Source of the DNA: Drosophila persimilis
Lineage: Eukaryota; Arthropoda; Insecta; Diptera; Drosophilidae
Assembly (NCBI RefSeq): GCF_003286085.1
Contig: NW_020825335.1
Span: forward strand, 248,001 to 312,000
Direction of reading: 5' to 3'
Length of the DNA stretch: 64,000 nucleotides
The notes under the pieces are model-generated. The model did not search any database, was not told where the DNA came from, and saw only the letters and a program-made list of their open reading frames with translations. The translations under genes and the position numbers were made by a program. Shown in pieces: positions 1 through 9,794 of the stretch. Position 1 is the first letter of the stretch. Each line of letters opens with the position of its first letter.

Positions 1-1320
1 TCCGTCCCCTTCTGCGCCTAATGGTCAAAGACTATAAGAGCTAGAGCAACGATGTTTTGGATCCAGACTTCTGTGATATGTCGCAGCTACAAAAATATTT
101 CAAAATTTTGCCCCGCCCACTTCCGCCCCCTCAAATGGCGAAAATCTGTGGCATCCACAATTTTAAAGATACGTGTTTGAGATGCCAAGCTTTTTTGGCA
201 CATATGTATTTCAAAATAAAAAGAGATTTTGGGTTAAACTTTATAATTCGTATTTAATCTTGGTAGCTTAGCGGAAGCCGATTGCTTGCTATTGCCAGAT
301 GAACTTTATGCGAGATCGATATGCAACCAATGCGCAGAGGGGTTAGCATAGAACTAAACTATAGACGACGGCGTTAGATCAAAGTGACTGCCGAAGTGGC
401 GGCAGCAGATCAAAGTAGTTGCCGAAGTGGCGGCGGCAGAGAGCCCCTTTAGCGGGAGAGCGCAGCAGCTCTGCAGAAAGTCAATGCTTTACAACATATG
501 TAGGCGGCTCTCTATGCTCATACAATAATAATAATTTTAAAGTTACGGTTATTCTTCAGCGGCTGGCCCGAACAATACGAGAAAACCAAAAACGCAGAAT
601 CGTAGAGAATGACCATATCTTTTAGACTGCGGAATCTGAATTGGATCGTATTATTATTATAGCCAGCATCAAGAAAACAATTTCATTTTTTCTCGCCCTG
701 TCTCTCTCTAACACACACGTAGCATAGGCGGCTTTGCTTAGAGTAAAACATTAGCGCCTAGATCTCAGAGACTATAAAAGCTAGAGCAACCAAATTTGGT
801 ATCCACACTCCTAATATATCGGACCGAGACGAGTTTGCTTCAAAATTTCGCCACACCCCCTTCCGCCCCCGCAAAGGATGCAAATCTGGGGATATTCACA
901 AATCTCAGAGACTATTAAAGCTAGAGTAACCAAATTTAGTATCTGCACTCCTGTTAGATCTCACTATAAAACGTATATCTCAAAATTTCGCCCCACCACC
1001 TTCCGCCCCCACAAAGGACGAAAATCTGTTGCATCCACAATATTGCAGATTTGAGAAAACTAAAAACGCAGAATCATAGATAATGACCATATCTACCATA
1101 TTGCTGAATCTGGATCAGATCAGATAATTTTTATAGCCAAAAGGAACAAATCAATTTGCACTGGCTACGCAGCGCCCGACGTCACGCTCAGACTGATTTT
1201 CTGTCTTTGTCGTGTCGTTTAATATTAGCGGCGTCTGCCGGAGGAGAGCCATACTGACTAAGTATCGGGTATAACTGTAGAGTTGCGGTGTCCGCAGCAA
1301 CTCACAACGTTCCCCCTCGT
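1..1320 (+). mobile_element. DINE-A: DINE-1/Helentron-like repeat, 5' end off window
   Basis: The segment matches full copies at 34367-35425, 49833-50818 and 60790-61903, starting just after their CTGTC/CCGTC microsatellite, so its first part lies outside the window. It ends with the family's 3' hairpin (GAGTTGCGG...CCGCAGCAACTC) and CCCCCTCGT at 1320. It carries no coding capacity; short ORFs inside it recur only because the repeat does. It sits in the integrase gene of the 412-like element, at a run of T. A solo BEL LTR splits it at 174-574. The family name is inferred from structure (palindromic 5' end, subterminal inverted repeat, 3' hairpin, T^T insertion), not from a database match. Confidence 0.8.
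174..574 (-). mobile_element. Solo LTR of the BEL-1/BEL-2 family
   Basis: This 401-bp LTR reads on the minus strand from TGTTCGGGCCAGCC to CTCAAACA and matches the BEL-2 LTR at 26497-26829. It is flanked by a perfect 5-bp target duplication, ATACG (169-173 and 575-579), inside DINE-A. DINE-H at about 61150 shows the uninterrupted sequence with a single ATACG. No internal sequence remains, so it formed by LTR-LTR recombination. It holds about 40 bp (about 207-250) that the BEL-2 5' LTR lacks. Confidence 0.93.
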
Positions 1321-2155
1321 TTTTAATTTTATGCTCCTCGAGCATAATCCTTGCTCGTTTATATGCTATTTCTAATCTATATTTACTCTCTTTAGAGTAA
1401 TCATCTATGTTATATAGAGGTCCTATTCTATCTATAGTATTAAATTGAACTGGTAAGTTTGAAGTCTTACCGAAAACTAGCTCATATGGACAATAATCAT
1501 GTGCCATAGAGGGGGTTGTATTAAAACAATATACGAAGTATTGCAGCCATACATCCCAATCTGATTTGTCAGCTGAGATGTATGAGCGTATAAACTCGTT
1601 AAATTTTCTGTGGCTTCGCTCCACGGTTCCTACAGTCTGGTGATGATGTGCCGTAGAAGTTATGTTTTTGATATTTAGATTTTGAACTAAGTCTTCAATT
1701 ATTGAATTTTTATATTCTGTTCCCATGTCCGTAATGAACGTCTTCATTGGACCGTACTTTAGAATACAATTTTCAAAAATAGCTTTAGCTACTGTATTTG
1801 CACTTTTGTTTCTAATAGGTATGGCAACAAGGTATTTTGTCAGGTCACATATTAAGGTGACTGCATATTCATTTCATTGTTCTGATTTAGGAAGTGGACC
1901 GATCGTATCCACTATTACCCTATTAAAAGCCATGTATGGTGTTTCTGTAATAGTCAATGGAGTTATTGTGTGTTTGGCTACTTTAGCTTTTTGGAATTTT
2001 GGACATTTTCGTATGTAATTGGTTATTTCTTTAGTCATACCTTTCCAAAAATAATGTCTTTTGACCTTGGCCAAGGTTTTTGTTATGCCTGTATGTCCTC
2101 CTTGTATGGGATCATCATGTAATGTAGACAGTATTTCTTCTTTTTCTTTTTAATT
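1321..2155 (-). pseudogene. pol: 412-like integrase, broken
   Basis: The integrase would join element cDNA to chromosomal DNA. Minus-strand ORFs at 1874-2074 and 1321-1747 cover the zinc-binding region (YFWKGMTKEI, then CPKFQKAK), the first catalytic Asp (VDTIGPLP) and the downstream core with DMGTEYKN and a TVERSHRKF segment holding the expected Glu. A stop follows PLPKSEQ, and the two parts are in separate frames, so no single product is possible. The C-terminus ends where DINE-A starts at 1320; the annotated reading frame would otherwise run into the repeat. It follows the RT-RNase H ORF after a stop near 2157. Confidence 0.85.
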
Positions 2156-2156
2156 T

Positions 2157-3983
2157 TTAATTAGGGTTGAGTAGCGCTACTCTTATTGTTCGTAATATTT
2201 TATTGCCCATATTTTTAAAATTATCTATTGAAATGTATTCAAAGATATTTTCCCACGGTGCCACTTTGAGTTGGCTGATTTTTTGTTTACCGGCTTGCGT
2301 TTCAAGCCTTTCGAAAAACTGACCTAAGTCAAGGGTTTCATTAGTATACAAATCGCTAACATCATATCTTGCAGTAATTTTTGTTCCATGTTTGAAAAAA
2401 CATAAATTATTATTTACATGCAAGGTCACTACTTTACGTACTTCGTCATTGTTGATGACTTCATATACGTTGGGCTTTGAAGCTTTTGTTAGAGATTGCC
2501 TAGGGAATTCTATTTGTTCTTTTCCTGTGCAGGATTTCTGTCTACTCTGTTGCCTGGTAGTGACTTTCAGGACTTTATTCGTTTTTTGTATGTTTTTCAG
2601 GTCTGTGATGGTTATTCTTGATAACGCATCTGCTACATGATTATCTTTACCCTTTAGATACTCGACTGTAAAGTCGTATTCTTCTAATTCGAGCCGCATG
2701 CGTGTGAGTTTTGAGCTGGGATTGACCATTGAAAATAGGTATGTTAGTGGTCTGTGATCCGTTTTTACTGTAAAGTGTTTAACATAGATATATGGTCGAA
2801 AATGGGTAATTGCCCAATGAATTGCTGCTAATTCCTGTTCTGTAGTACTTTTGTTACTTTCACCTTTTGTGAATGAACGTGATGCATATGCTAATGGGAG
2901 TTGGAGTCCGTTATGGTTTTGAGTTAAAACCGCTCCACATGTTTGTTTACTAGCATCGGTGATTATGCAAAATTCTTTCTGAAAATCTGGGTACTGTAAC
3001 AGAGTGGGTTCCATAAGTTTATCTTTTAAATATTGGAATGCATTTTGACATTCAGTTGACCACTCAAAGGGGACATTCTTTTTACATAATCTAGTTATGT
3101 GCCGGGAATAGTCGGCGAAGTTTTTAATAAAACGTCTATAATAATTGCAAAATGCAATAAATCGTCTAGCGCTGTCCGCATCATGTGGGACTGGATAGTT
3201 TTTGATGACGTCATATTTCTTGTCATCTGGCAAGATTCCTTTATCTGTGCATTTATGACCAAGAAAGGTCACTTCATGCATAAAAAATGAACATTTTTGT
3301 AGATGTAATTTTAGGTTGTGTTTCCTACATATCTCAAAAATATCTGTTAAGTTTTTAAGCATATGACCCATGACTATTAGATCGTCCATATACAGGAAGG
3401 CTTGCGAAGCTTCAAGTCCAGAGAATGCTATAGTCATCATTCTTTGAAATGAATTCGGCGCTATTTTTAAACCAAATGGTAGTCGCGTGAAGCGATATGA
3501 GCCATTGCTCGTTGAAAAAGACGTTATATTTCGGGAACTTTCTTCTAGTTCGATTTGATGAAAACCTGACATTAAGTCAAGGCATGAGAAATACTTTGCT
3601 CTAACTAGTTGATCCAAAATGTCATCAATTCTAGGTAGTGGAAATTTGTCGGCCAGGAGTTTTTTGTTTATTTGACGATAGTCAACTACTAATCGCCATT
3701 TCTTTTGTTCTGAACCCGGAAGGGCTTTCTTTGGGACAAGTAGAAGTGGGCTGTTGTATTCTGATACGGATGGTTCGACAATATTGTCGTTGATTAATTT
3801 TCCTACTTGTTTTTTAATTTCCTCAACTTGGCTATGCGGGCTTCGATAGTTCTTTATATATATAGGTTCGTCATCCCTCAATCTCAATTTCTGTTTATAA
3901 AAATTATTTGTTGTGATTGATTCGGTTTCAAGCCCGAATACGTCACTAAAATTGGTGCATAGTTTAGTTAATTGCTTCTTCAA
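2157..3983 (-). CDS. pol: 412-like reverse transcriptase-RNase H
   Basis: An open frame of 608 codons encodes the enzyme that copies element RNA to DNA. RT landmarks in order: WRLVVDYRQINKK near residue 100, FSCLDLMSGFHQIEL, FTRLPFGLKIAPNSF, and the catalytic AFLYMDDLIV near residue 197. RNase H follows ([45 protein letters not shown]). A few residues seem to be missing just after YMDDLIVMG relative to related elements, so activity is doubtful although the frame is open. The protease ORF overlaps its first bases (3964-3983), consistent with frameshift expression. It stops just before the integrase, which in an intact element should be in the same polyprotein. Confidence 0.88.
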   Translation of the reverse strand: MKKQLTKLCTNFSDVFGLETESITTNNFYKQKLRLRDDEPIYIKNYRSPHSQVEEIKKQVGKLINDNIVEPSVSEYNSPLLLVPKKALPGSEQKKWRLVVDYRQINKKLLADKFPLPRIDDILDQLVRAKYFSCLDLMSGFHQIELEESSRNITSFSTSNGSYRFTRLPFGLKIAPNSFQRMMTIAFSGLEASQAFLYMDDLIVMGHMLKNLTDIFEICRKHNLKLHLQKCSFFMHEVTFLGHKCTDKGILPDDKKYDVIKNYPVPHDADSARRFIAFCNYYRRFIKNFADYSRHITRLCKKNVPFEWSTECQNAFQYLKDKLMEPTLLQYPDFQKEFCIITDASKQTCGAVLTQNHNGLQLPLAYASRSFTKGESNKSTTEQELAAIHWAITHFRPYIYVKHFTVKTDHRPLTYLFSMVNPSSKLTRMRLELEEYDFTVEYLKGKDNHVADALSRITITDLKNIQKTNKVLKVTTRQQSRQKSCTGKEQIEFPRQSLTKASKPNVYEVINNDEVRKVVTLHVNNNLCFFKHGTKITARYDVSDLYTNETLDLGQFFERLETQAGKQKISQLKVAPWENIFEYISIDNFKNMGNKILRTIRVALLNPN

Positions 3984-4644
3984 TTGTCCTGGGAAATGTT
4001 TGCTTTAATTCAGCTATGACAGTTTTTTCTCGAATTTTTTGAGTTGTTTGAATTACCTTGTAATTCGAAAGTGGTACTAATTGGTTGGTACTGGTTGTAT
4101 TCAGCAATCGGACAAATGTATTGTTTTTTGAAGTTATTGTATTTGCTACATAAATACCAGGTTGAATTTCCTGGTTTGGGATCAATATGGTTTCTATATC
4201 GGACGTTAATTCTATTTTTCTGACAACTTGTGATCTTGATGGTAGAAGAATTGTATTGTTACCAGAACTGTATGTTATTGGAACATAAATTTTAATTTTT
4301 ATATTATTTGGTCGTATTATTAACCAATCCTCTGCAGGTTTTAAGTCTATTAGGCAGTTTAATTCTTTTATGAAATCAATGCCTATTATTCCATCACACG
4401 GAATTGCAAAATTCTGATTAACTAAATGGAAATTGTGTGGAATTATGTACTTATCTGTCTGTAGCTCTATTAGGGCAAGGCCTTGGGATGTTATTATACC
4501 TTCCCCTATTCCTTGAATATTTATTTTATTTTTTGTTTGAATGTCGTTAAAGACATCTGAATTTTCTTTTAATAGTGATATATTGGCACCTGTATCTATA
4601 AGGAATGTAAGTTGTTTTCCTGTTTTAGAATTGAGGAATGCCAC
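3964..4644 (-). CDS. pol: 412-like aspartic protease region
   Basis: This 226-codon ORF begins with the retroviral-type aspartic protease signature FLIDTGANISLL at about residues 15-26 and later has DGIIGIDFIKEL, the usual downstream hydrophobic element. Such proteases act as dimers to process Gag-Pol. It lies between gag and RT and overlaps the RT ORF by 20 bases. No frameshift is visible inside it. The residues after about 110 match no domain I can name and probably link to RT. Confidence 0.85.
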   Translation of the reverse strand: MAFLNSKTGKQLTFLIDTGANISLLKENSDVFNDIQTKNKINIQGIGEGIITSQGLALIELQTDKYIIPHNFHLVNQNFAIPCDGIIGIDFIKELNCLIDLKPAEDWLIIRPNNIKIKIYVPITYSSGNNTILLPSRSQVVRKIELTSDIETILIPNQEIQPGIYVANTITSKNNTFVRLLNTTSTNQLVPLSNYKVIQTTQKIREKTVIAELKQTFPRTIEEAIN

Positions 4645-4688
4645 GAATATATTGAGATTGAGGTTGATTGTGTGAACCGCTGGATTTT

Positions 4689-5530
4689 TTAATTTGGTGT
4701 ATCTAAAGGATCTTGGGAGTTTCCAGAAGCTGTCTGGGTAACAGGAACATTGTTCTGTCGTGTGTTTCCATTGCTATTGTATCTTTGGTTGTTATAGGTT
4801 CCACCGTTATTACGGTTATTTCCCCTATAGCCAACACGACCTCTATTGTTATTATAATTATTGTTGTTGTAAATATGGTTGTGGCTGTAACCACGACCAT
4901 TTCCTCTACCACGATAGTTACCTCGAAAGTTACTACCGCGGTAGACTTGTCCTTGTCTGGTGTACAATATTGAACTTGCACTACCAGTCATCGCTGTACT
5001 ACACTGTATATATTTTGCTACGGCATCATTCATTGTTGGGAATGTGCCTGCTTCTAGTATTGTTTTTAGTCTACCGTGCTCGCAATTTTTAACCATTGTA
5101 CTAATGGCCTCTTTGCAGCTGAACTTATCGGCGTGTTCCGCTGGCAAACCCTCATCCATGTATGATGCTTTTAGAAGTTTTCTCATATCATCAATCTCTG
5201 TTGTGAATTGGGCGGCTGTTTTGCCTTTTTGGCATACTTTTGCCATTTTAGCCTTTATAACATCTGATGACTCTCCGACAATAGTGTCTTGCAATTTCTT
5301 TATTATTGCGTTAATGGTGGTTTCATCTTGTATTTTATACAATGTAGTTCCTATTACTTTTGATTTAATTACTTCTATAGCTAAATTTTCGTATGGTCTT
5401 TTCGTTAGATTGACAAATTTGACTGCCGTAATGAATCTTTATAAATGGAGTTTCTGTCCATTAAATTCCGGAATGGCGTGCGAAATATCTTTGATATATG
5501 CCCGTTGGGCAATTGTTTCGTCTGCCATTG
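4689..5530 (-). pseudogene. gag: 412-like gag, frameshifted
   Basis: Gag is the particle protein that packages element RNA. The likely start is the minus-strand ATG at 5530 (MADETIAQRAYIKD). The frame ends at a TAA after about 30 codons (near 5440); the rest continues in another frame and appears as the 217-codon ORF 4689-5342. Its C-terminal third is rich in Arg, Gly and Asn (RGRGNGRGYSHNH and similar), with no CCHC knuckle, as expected for this lineage. One early indel destroys the product. Confidence 0.82.
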
Positions 5531-6743
5531 TGGTTGGTTCTTGCCCAACCACGCTGTTTGCTGAACTAGTGACGGTTTGTCGTCGTTTACCGGATGGTTC
5601 GATCTATTTGATCGAGAATCGTCTTCCGATATGATGATAATATTTTTTACATTCGGGGGCCTGGGACTTATTGGCCTTATTGTTTTTGGTCTATTATTTT
5701 GACATTATTGACCACATTGGCCGTATTGTCTTTGGTCTGACTATCGTCAGAACCGAACCAACCCATGGTGATGATTTTCTCTCAAAAATTGGTTTCTACA
5801 ATGTTGGGGGGTTTTTTTTTTTTATTATCTGCTATTCGTTTATTCTTTTCAATAATAAAAAAATTGTTAAAAATTTTTTTTTCATGAACACACATATTTA
5901 TATACCCTTTCATTTTTTTTTACTCTTAAAAATTTCATCAATATAATTTTTTTTTTTATATGTATATATTTCTTTTTAATATTTGACCAAAATGAAGGAA
6001 GGAAAAAAAATGTTAAGGGACATGTGATCGATTTACAGGTTTTTCATTATATAATTCAACATCGATCACATGGTTTTAGTAATAGCCTAACAGAGGTTAG
6101 TATTTTAGTATTTTAAGGGTGCTTCAACTTGAGTTAGAAAATTATAATTATTGGCATTATGAGGCATGGCATTTCTGCAGCTCATTTGCGTTTCTTCGCA
6201 CCAGTGCGAAGTTGATCCTTTCTTGGTGGGGGGTTGGGGGGTTTTTTTTTGTCGTGCCCGGTACTCAGCTATTGTGAGTGGGCGAGGTCCATCAGCTGGA
6301 CACGCCTCAAGCGCCTCTTTCAGCGTCGGTGCGTCCCTTTGTTCAGTAGGAACAGCATTTTTCATTGGTTCCTTTTCCATGGGCCTATGGGCTCAGCCGG
6401 TGCCGGTGCCGGTCATCGCACAGGTCAAGTTATATATTTGTATGTTATGTTTGTAGTTTATTTTCTCCTTTTAGGCCTATGAGCTCAGGCGGTGCCGGTG
6501 CTGGTCATCGCACAGGTGCTTCTAGTGACACACGCTCTTTGTAGCGTTGTCGGTGCCTTTTGAGGTCTTTATCTTCTTCCGTTTTCTTTTGTCGCACTTT
6601 TAATTCACTTTTAATTTTAATTGTTTATTGGTTAATTGTTCCATTGTAGTTAAAGAATGGTTATTGGCGTGTGCTCCTTCCGGTTGCGTATTTAAAATTT
6701 TTCACTAATTTATTTTTCACAAAGGGTCCTGTCACGGTCGCCA
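5531..6743 (-). other. 412-like leader region and primer binding site
   Basis: This 1.2-kb stretch lies between the 5' LTR and gag. Its LTR-proximal end (6724-6743, complement) reads TGGCGACCGTGACAGGACCC, complementary to the 3' end of tRNA-Arg, the primer used by mdg1/412 elements. It also has A/T homopolymer tracts (5810-6010), a small ORF (6105-6380) and two 44-bp direct repeats (6382-6425 and 6474-6517). I see no other gene. Confidence 0.8.
6105..6380 (-). CDS. Small leader ORF of the 412-like element
   Basis: A 91-codon minus-strand ORF starts at an ATG at 6380 (MEKEPMKNAVPTEQ) and includes ADGPRPLTIAEYRARQKK, a compositionally normal, charged stretch unlike the surrounding A/T tracts. 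Elements of the mdg1/412 lineage carry short ORFs before gag, so this is probably one of them; its function is unknown to me. It has no signal peptide or membrane segment. The opposite-strand ORFs over the same bases are shadows. Confidence 0.5.
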   Translation of the reverse strand: MEKEPMKNAVPTEQRDAPTLKEALEACPADGPRPLTIAEYRARQKKTPQPPTKKGSTSHWCEETQMSCRNAMPHNANNYNFLTQVEAPLKY

Positions 6744-7251
6744 TGTGGAAAGAAGTATAATTCTTTGTAAAAATATATGTGTATTTCTTTATTTTGATCT
6801 TTCGGGAGTTATCCCTCCGATCTGATTTATTGGTTCTTGTTGATTAAATTTAACAATTGTGTTTTGGGCTTTTGTAAGCCAAAAGCCGCGCCGCAATGAC
6901 GCCGGCAGCGGAGCGGCAGAACTATGTGTTCTTATCTCTTATATGTTAGTATGTATAGGTGTGCGCTGTTGGCAGCGAGAGCGCGAGGGAAGATATATGT
7001 GTGTATGCATGTATATTAGTGCCGTGAAGTCGTGGGAACATGCTGACGCTGCACTTGGGTCGCTCGAGGCATTCTTGAGTGAATCGTAATACGATCACCC
7101 AGAATGTCTGGGACTTTATTGTTACGTAAACACTGAAGCAAAGTGTTACAGTGTGTATTCTTTAAGTACCGTCGGTACAGTGGGTATTCGAAATAATGAA
7201 TACTTTACGTGAATGTGTATATTATATTTAATTTAATATGAGCATACTACA
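6744..7251 (-). mobile_element. 5' LTR of the 412-like element
   Basis: The 508-bp LTR reads TGTAGTATGCTCATATT... on the minus strand and ends ...CTTTCCACA directly beside the tRNA-Arg primer site. It has TG...CA termini. Part of it (TTACGTAAACACTG on the plus strand near 7120) resembles the LTRs at 53558-54024 and 59086-59542, which also start TGTAGTATG, so those belong to a related family. Confidence 0.85.
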
Positions 7252-7269
7252 GGACATAGTACCATCAAC

Positions 7270-8428
7270 ATGGCTCACAAGCAGCGACTTCCTGAGCTGA
7301 AGGTGCCTAAGTTTTCTGGTGGATACGTCGAGTTCTCGGATTTTATGGCAATGTTCAAATCGGTGATTGAAGCGGATGCGGATCTCAGTGACATCGAGAA
7401 ATTCCAGCACCTTCGCTCTTGCCTCGCTCATGCGGCTTCGGATTCGGTTCGATCGTTGGAGCTCTCCAGTGCCAATTATCTTGCGGCTCTGGATATACTT
7501 AATAATCTCTTTAATAACAAAATACTTGTTTTCCAGGCACACATCAAGAAGATTCTTGGGCTAAAGAGGGTAGACTCGCCTTCTGCTAAAAGGCTTCGGG
7601 AGTTTTCGGATGCAGTCAATTTACACATGCGAGCGTTGCAGACATTGGGAACTGCCGAGGAGATTTCAGGATTCATGATTGGAATATGCTACAGCGACAC
7701 ACGCTAGTAGCGATCAGGTGGGAAAAAACCATTCCTATACGCAGGTTAAGAAAACGTTTGAAGCTTCCAACTCTTCCGCCGACCCGTCTGTATGCGTCTT
7801 TTGCCACTCAGCGGGCCATGGAATATACTCGTGCAAGATATTCGGAAATCTCTCACCGTTGCTGCGCCACAAAGAAGTGAAGAAGCTTTCCCTATGCTTC
7901 AATTGCCTAAAACCGGGGCACCGGACCCGCGCATGCAATAGTGGAAAATGTCGAGTATGCGGCGGTAGGCTTCAAATTTTTTTGCATTTCGATAGTTTAC
8001 AGCCCACAACACAAGGCTGCCCAGGTATTACTCCTCCCGATCTGGCCGTTCAACCGGACACTCTTTCCGTTGCTCAAAATTCTGCTAGCAGCTCGTCTCT
8101 ACCTTCGTCTACCTGTCTTGCTGCCCAAGGTCTTCACTCTAATGTCGTGCTTCTGGCTACAGCCGTGGTTCTCGTGGAGAATCGGTCTGGCGTTTTAGTT
8201 CCTTGTCGTGCCATCTTAGATTCAGGATCGCAGCAGCTTCAGCTGAGGAGAACTCAATCGTCTGCACTTGTGTCTGGGCTGGGCGATACCAGCGTTTCTA
8301 CTGAGGGATCCACCATAAGCATTTGTATGCATTCTCGCACCTCTGCTTACACAACTACGCTTACTGCTCTCATCGCCCCCACGATTACCGATTCTCAACC
8401 AAGTATGACAATAAAGTATTCCATCTAA
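7270..8428 (+). pseudogene. gag: BEL-1 gag and protease region, broken
   Basis: ORF 7270-7707 starts MAHKQRLPELKVPKFSGGY and carries the DUF1759-type capsid region found in BEL/Pao Gag (FSDFMAMFKSVIEAD, EKFQHLRSCL, VFQAHIKKIL). It stops soon after SGFMIGICY, where sequence has been deleted. ORF 7679-8428 resumes with two zinc-knuckle-like clusters (CVFCHSAGHGIYSC and CFNCLKPGHRTRAC, then CRVCGG) and a DUF1758-type aspartic protease segment (CRAILDSGSQ). The H-H-SLLHFDS part kept in BEL-2 is altered here, and a few residues after DSGSQ are lost. The second ORF stops at KYSI; the true frame continues in another phase. Confidence 0.87.
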
Positions 8429-8429
8429 C

Positions 8430-9764
8430 ATTCAGCTCGCTGATCCTGCATTTTTCAATCCTCAACGGGTTGATCTTCTCATTGGTGCGAGCGTCTTTTA
8501 TGATCTCCTCTGCGTAGGGTAAATACAACTTACCGATGGACTGCCTCTTCTGCAGAAGACCCGGCTTGGGTGGATCGTATCTGGCGGTGGACAGAAGGTA
8601 TCAAGCTCGGCGCTTTTGGCCACGCACAATTGTCCAGATTCGATAGCTGAGATGGAAGCAAGGTTGGATAAAACTCTTCGTATGTTTTGGGAAGTCGAGA
8701 ATTTTGTGGAGGCTGGGTTGAATACCAAAGAAGACGATTGTGAAGCACATTTCGTAAGCCACCTTTCACGGTTGCCATCCGGGAAGTATGCAGTTCGTCT
8801 GCCGCTAAATAACAATACTGATCGTTTAGGAGAATTTTATGCTCAGGCTTATCGACGGTTCATCAGTCTGGAGCGAAAACTGGAGCGTAATCCTACACTC
8901 AAGGAGCGGTATTCCGCCTTTATGAGGGAGTACATTGATTTGCATCATATGCACCAAGTCAACCCTGATTCCCGTAGCCTCTGCAAATATTTCTTGCCTC
9001 ATCACTGTGTCCTAAAGGAGGACAGTACGACGACAAAACCCCGTGTCGTTTTCAATGGATCCTCAGCTACATCAACTGGATATTCTCTAAATGATGTGAT
9101 GATGACAGGCCCTGTTATTCAGCCTGCATTGTTTAACATATTGATTCGCTTTCGAACATATCCAGTCGCTCTCACTGGGGACATTTGTAAAATGTACCGC
9201 TGCGTACGAGTGTCTCCACCCGACAATTTGTATCAGTGCATCCTATGGCGAGATTCCATCGAGTCCGAGGTTCAAGTCTACACATTAGACACCGGGACGA
9301 GGGCTGCATCATTTTTAGCGGTCCGCGCAATGCACCAGCTGGCCATCGACGAGGGTGAATCCTACCCTCTTGGCTCAGCTGCTCTGCGGCAGGAGTTTTA
9401 CGTGGATGACCTTATTTCGGGCGGTAATTCGGTCGCACAGGTCATGGACAAGATGCACCAAACATCAGCTTTACTGTCCCGTGGTAATTTTAGACTTAGG
9501 AAATGGTGCTCCAGTCAGCAGGAAGTACTTGAGGGAACCCCTGAAGATGACATAGAGAAGTTCCTAAAGTTTAATGATGGAAGCGACATAGCCAAAACTC
9601 TCGGCTTAGCGTGGGACCCTGCTTCGGATCAGCTGCTTTTTGCCTTGTCCGCACTGGACACAAACTCAAAGCTATCAAAGCGGTCGGTTTTATCTACGAT
9701 TGCGCGGTTCTACGACCCTCTTGGATTGATAAATCCAACTTGGATGGACTTGAGAAATAGTTAG
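8430..9764 (+). pseudogene. pol: BEL-1 reverse transcriptase, broken
   Basis: The stretch starts with a segment like LADPAFFNPQRVDLLIG and an in-frame TAA after LLCVG (near 8520), shared with BEL-2. ORF 8616-9764 gives most of the BEL-type RT: FLPHHCVLKEDSTTTKPRVV, GDICKMYRCVRV (catalytic Asp region), TRAASFLAVRAMHQL and the second catalytic motif FYVDDLISGG. It ends in the Peptidase_A17-type linker (RFYDPLGLINP), where about 100 bp present in BEL-2 are deleted, giving a premature stop after WMDLRNS. Confidence 0.88.
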
Positions 9765-9794
9765 GCAAGCATTTCTCGGATCTCATTTCCTCGC

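Larger units (their letters stand above)
1321..7251 (-). mobile_element. 412/mdg1-like LTR retrotransposon
   Basis: In minus orientation the order is 5' LTR (6744-7251), tRNA-Arg type primer site, ~1.2 kb leader with a small ORF, gag, protease, RT-RNase H and integrase. The integrase C-terminus and 3' LTR are missing: DINE-A interrupts and the window ends. The gag-protease-pol arrangement, leader ORF and primer site are those of the mdg1/412 lineage, and the RT most resembles 412. It is inserted in the 5' part of BEL-1: BEL-2 (about 25800-25830, complement) has the unbroken sequence, and BEL-1 resumes at 7252 with GGAC, probably the 4-bp target duplication whose partner is outside the window. 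Confidence 0.9.

Noticed and set aside
57-1147. ORFs in the DINE-like repeat (for example 57-257, 34980-35165, 40225-40452, 50458-50760, 61454-61660)
   Set aside because: They recur only because the repeat recurs, differ by frameshifts between copies and have no domain.
4703-5092. Low-complexity ORFs opposite or shifted from the 412-like gag
   Set aside because: Val/Thr/Ile- or Tyr/Cys-rich translations are the other frames of the Asn/Arg/Gly-rich gag tail.
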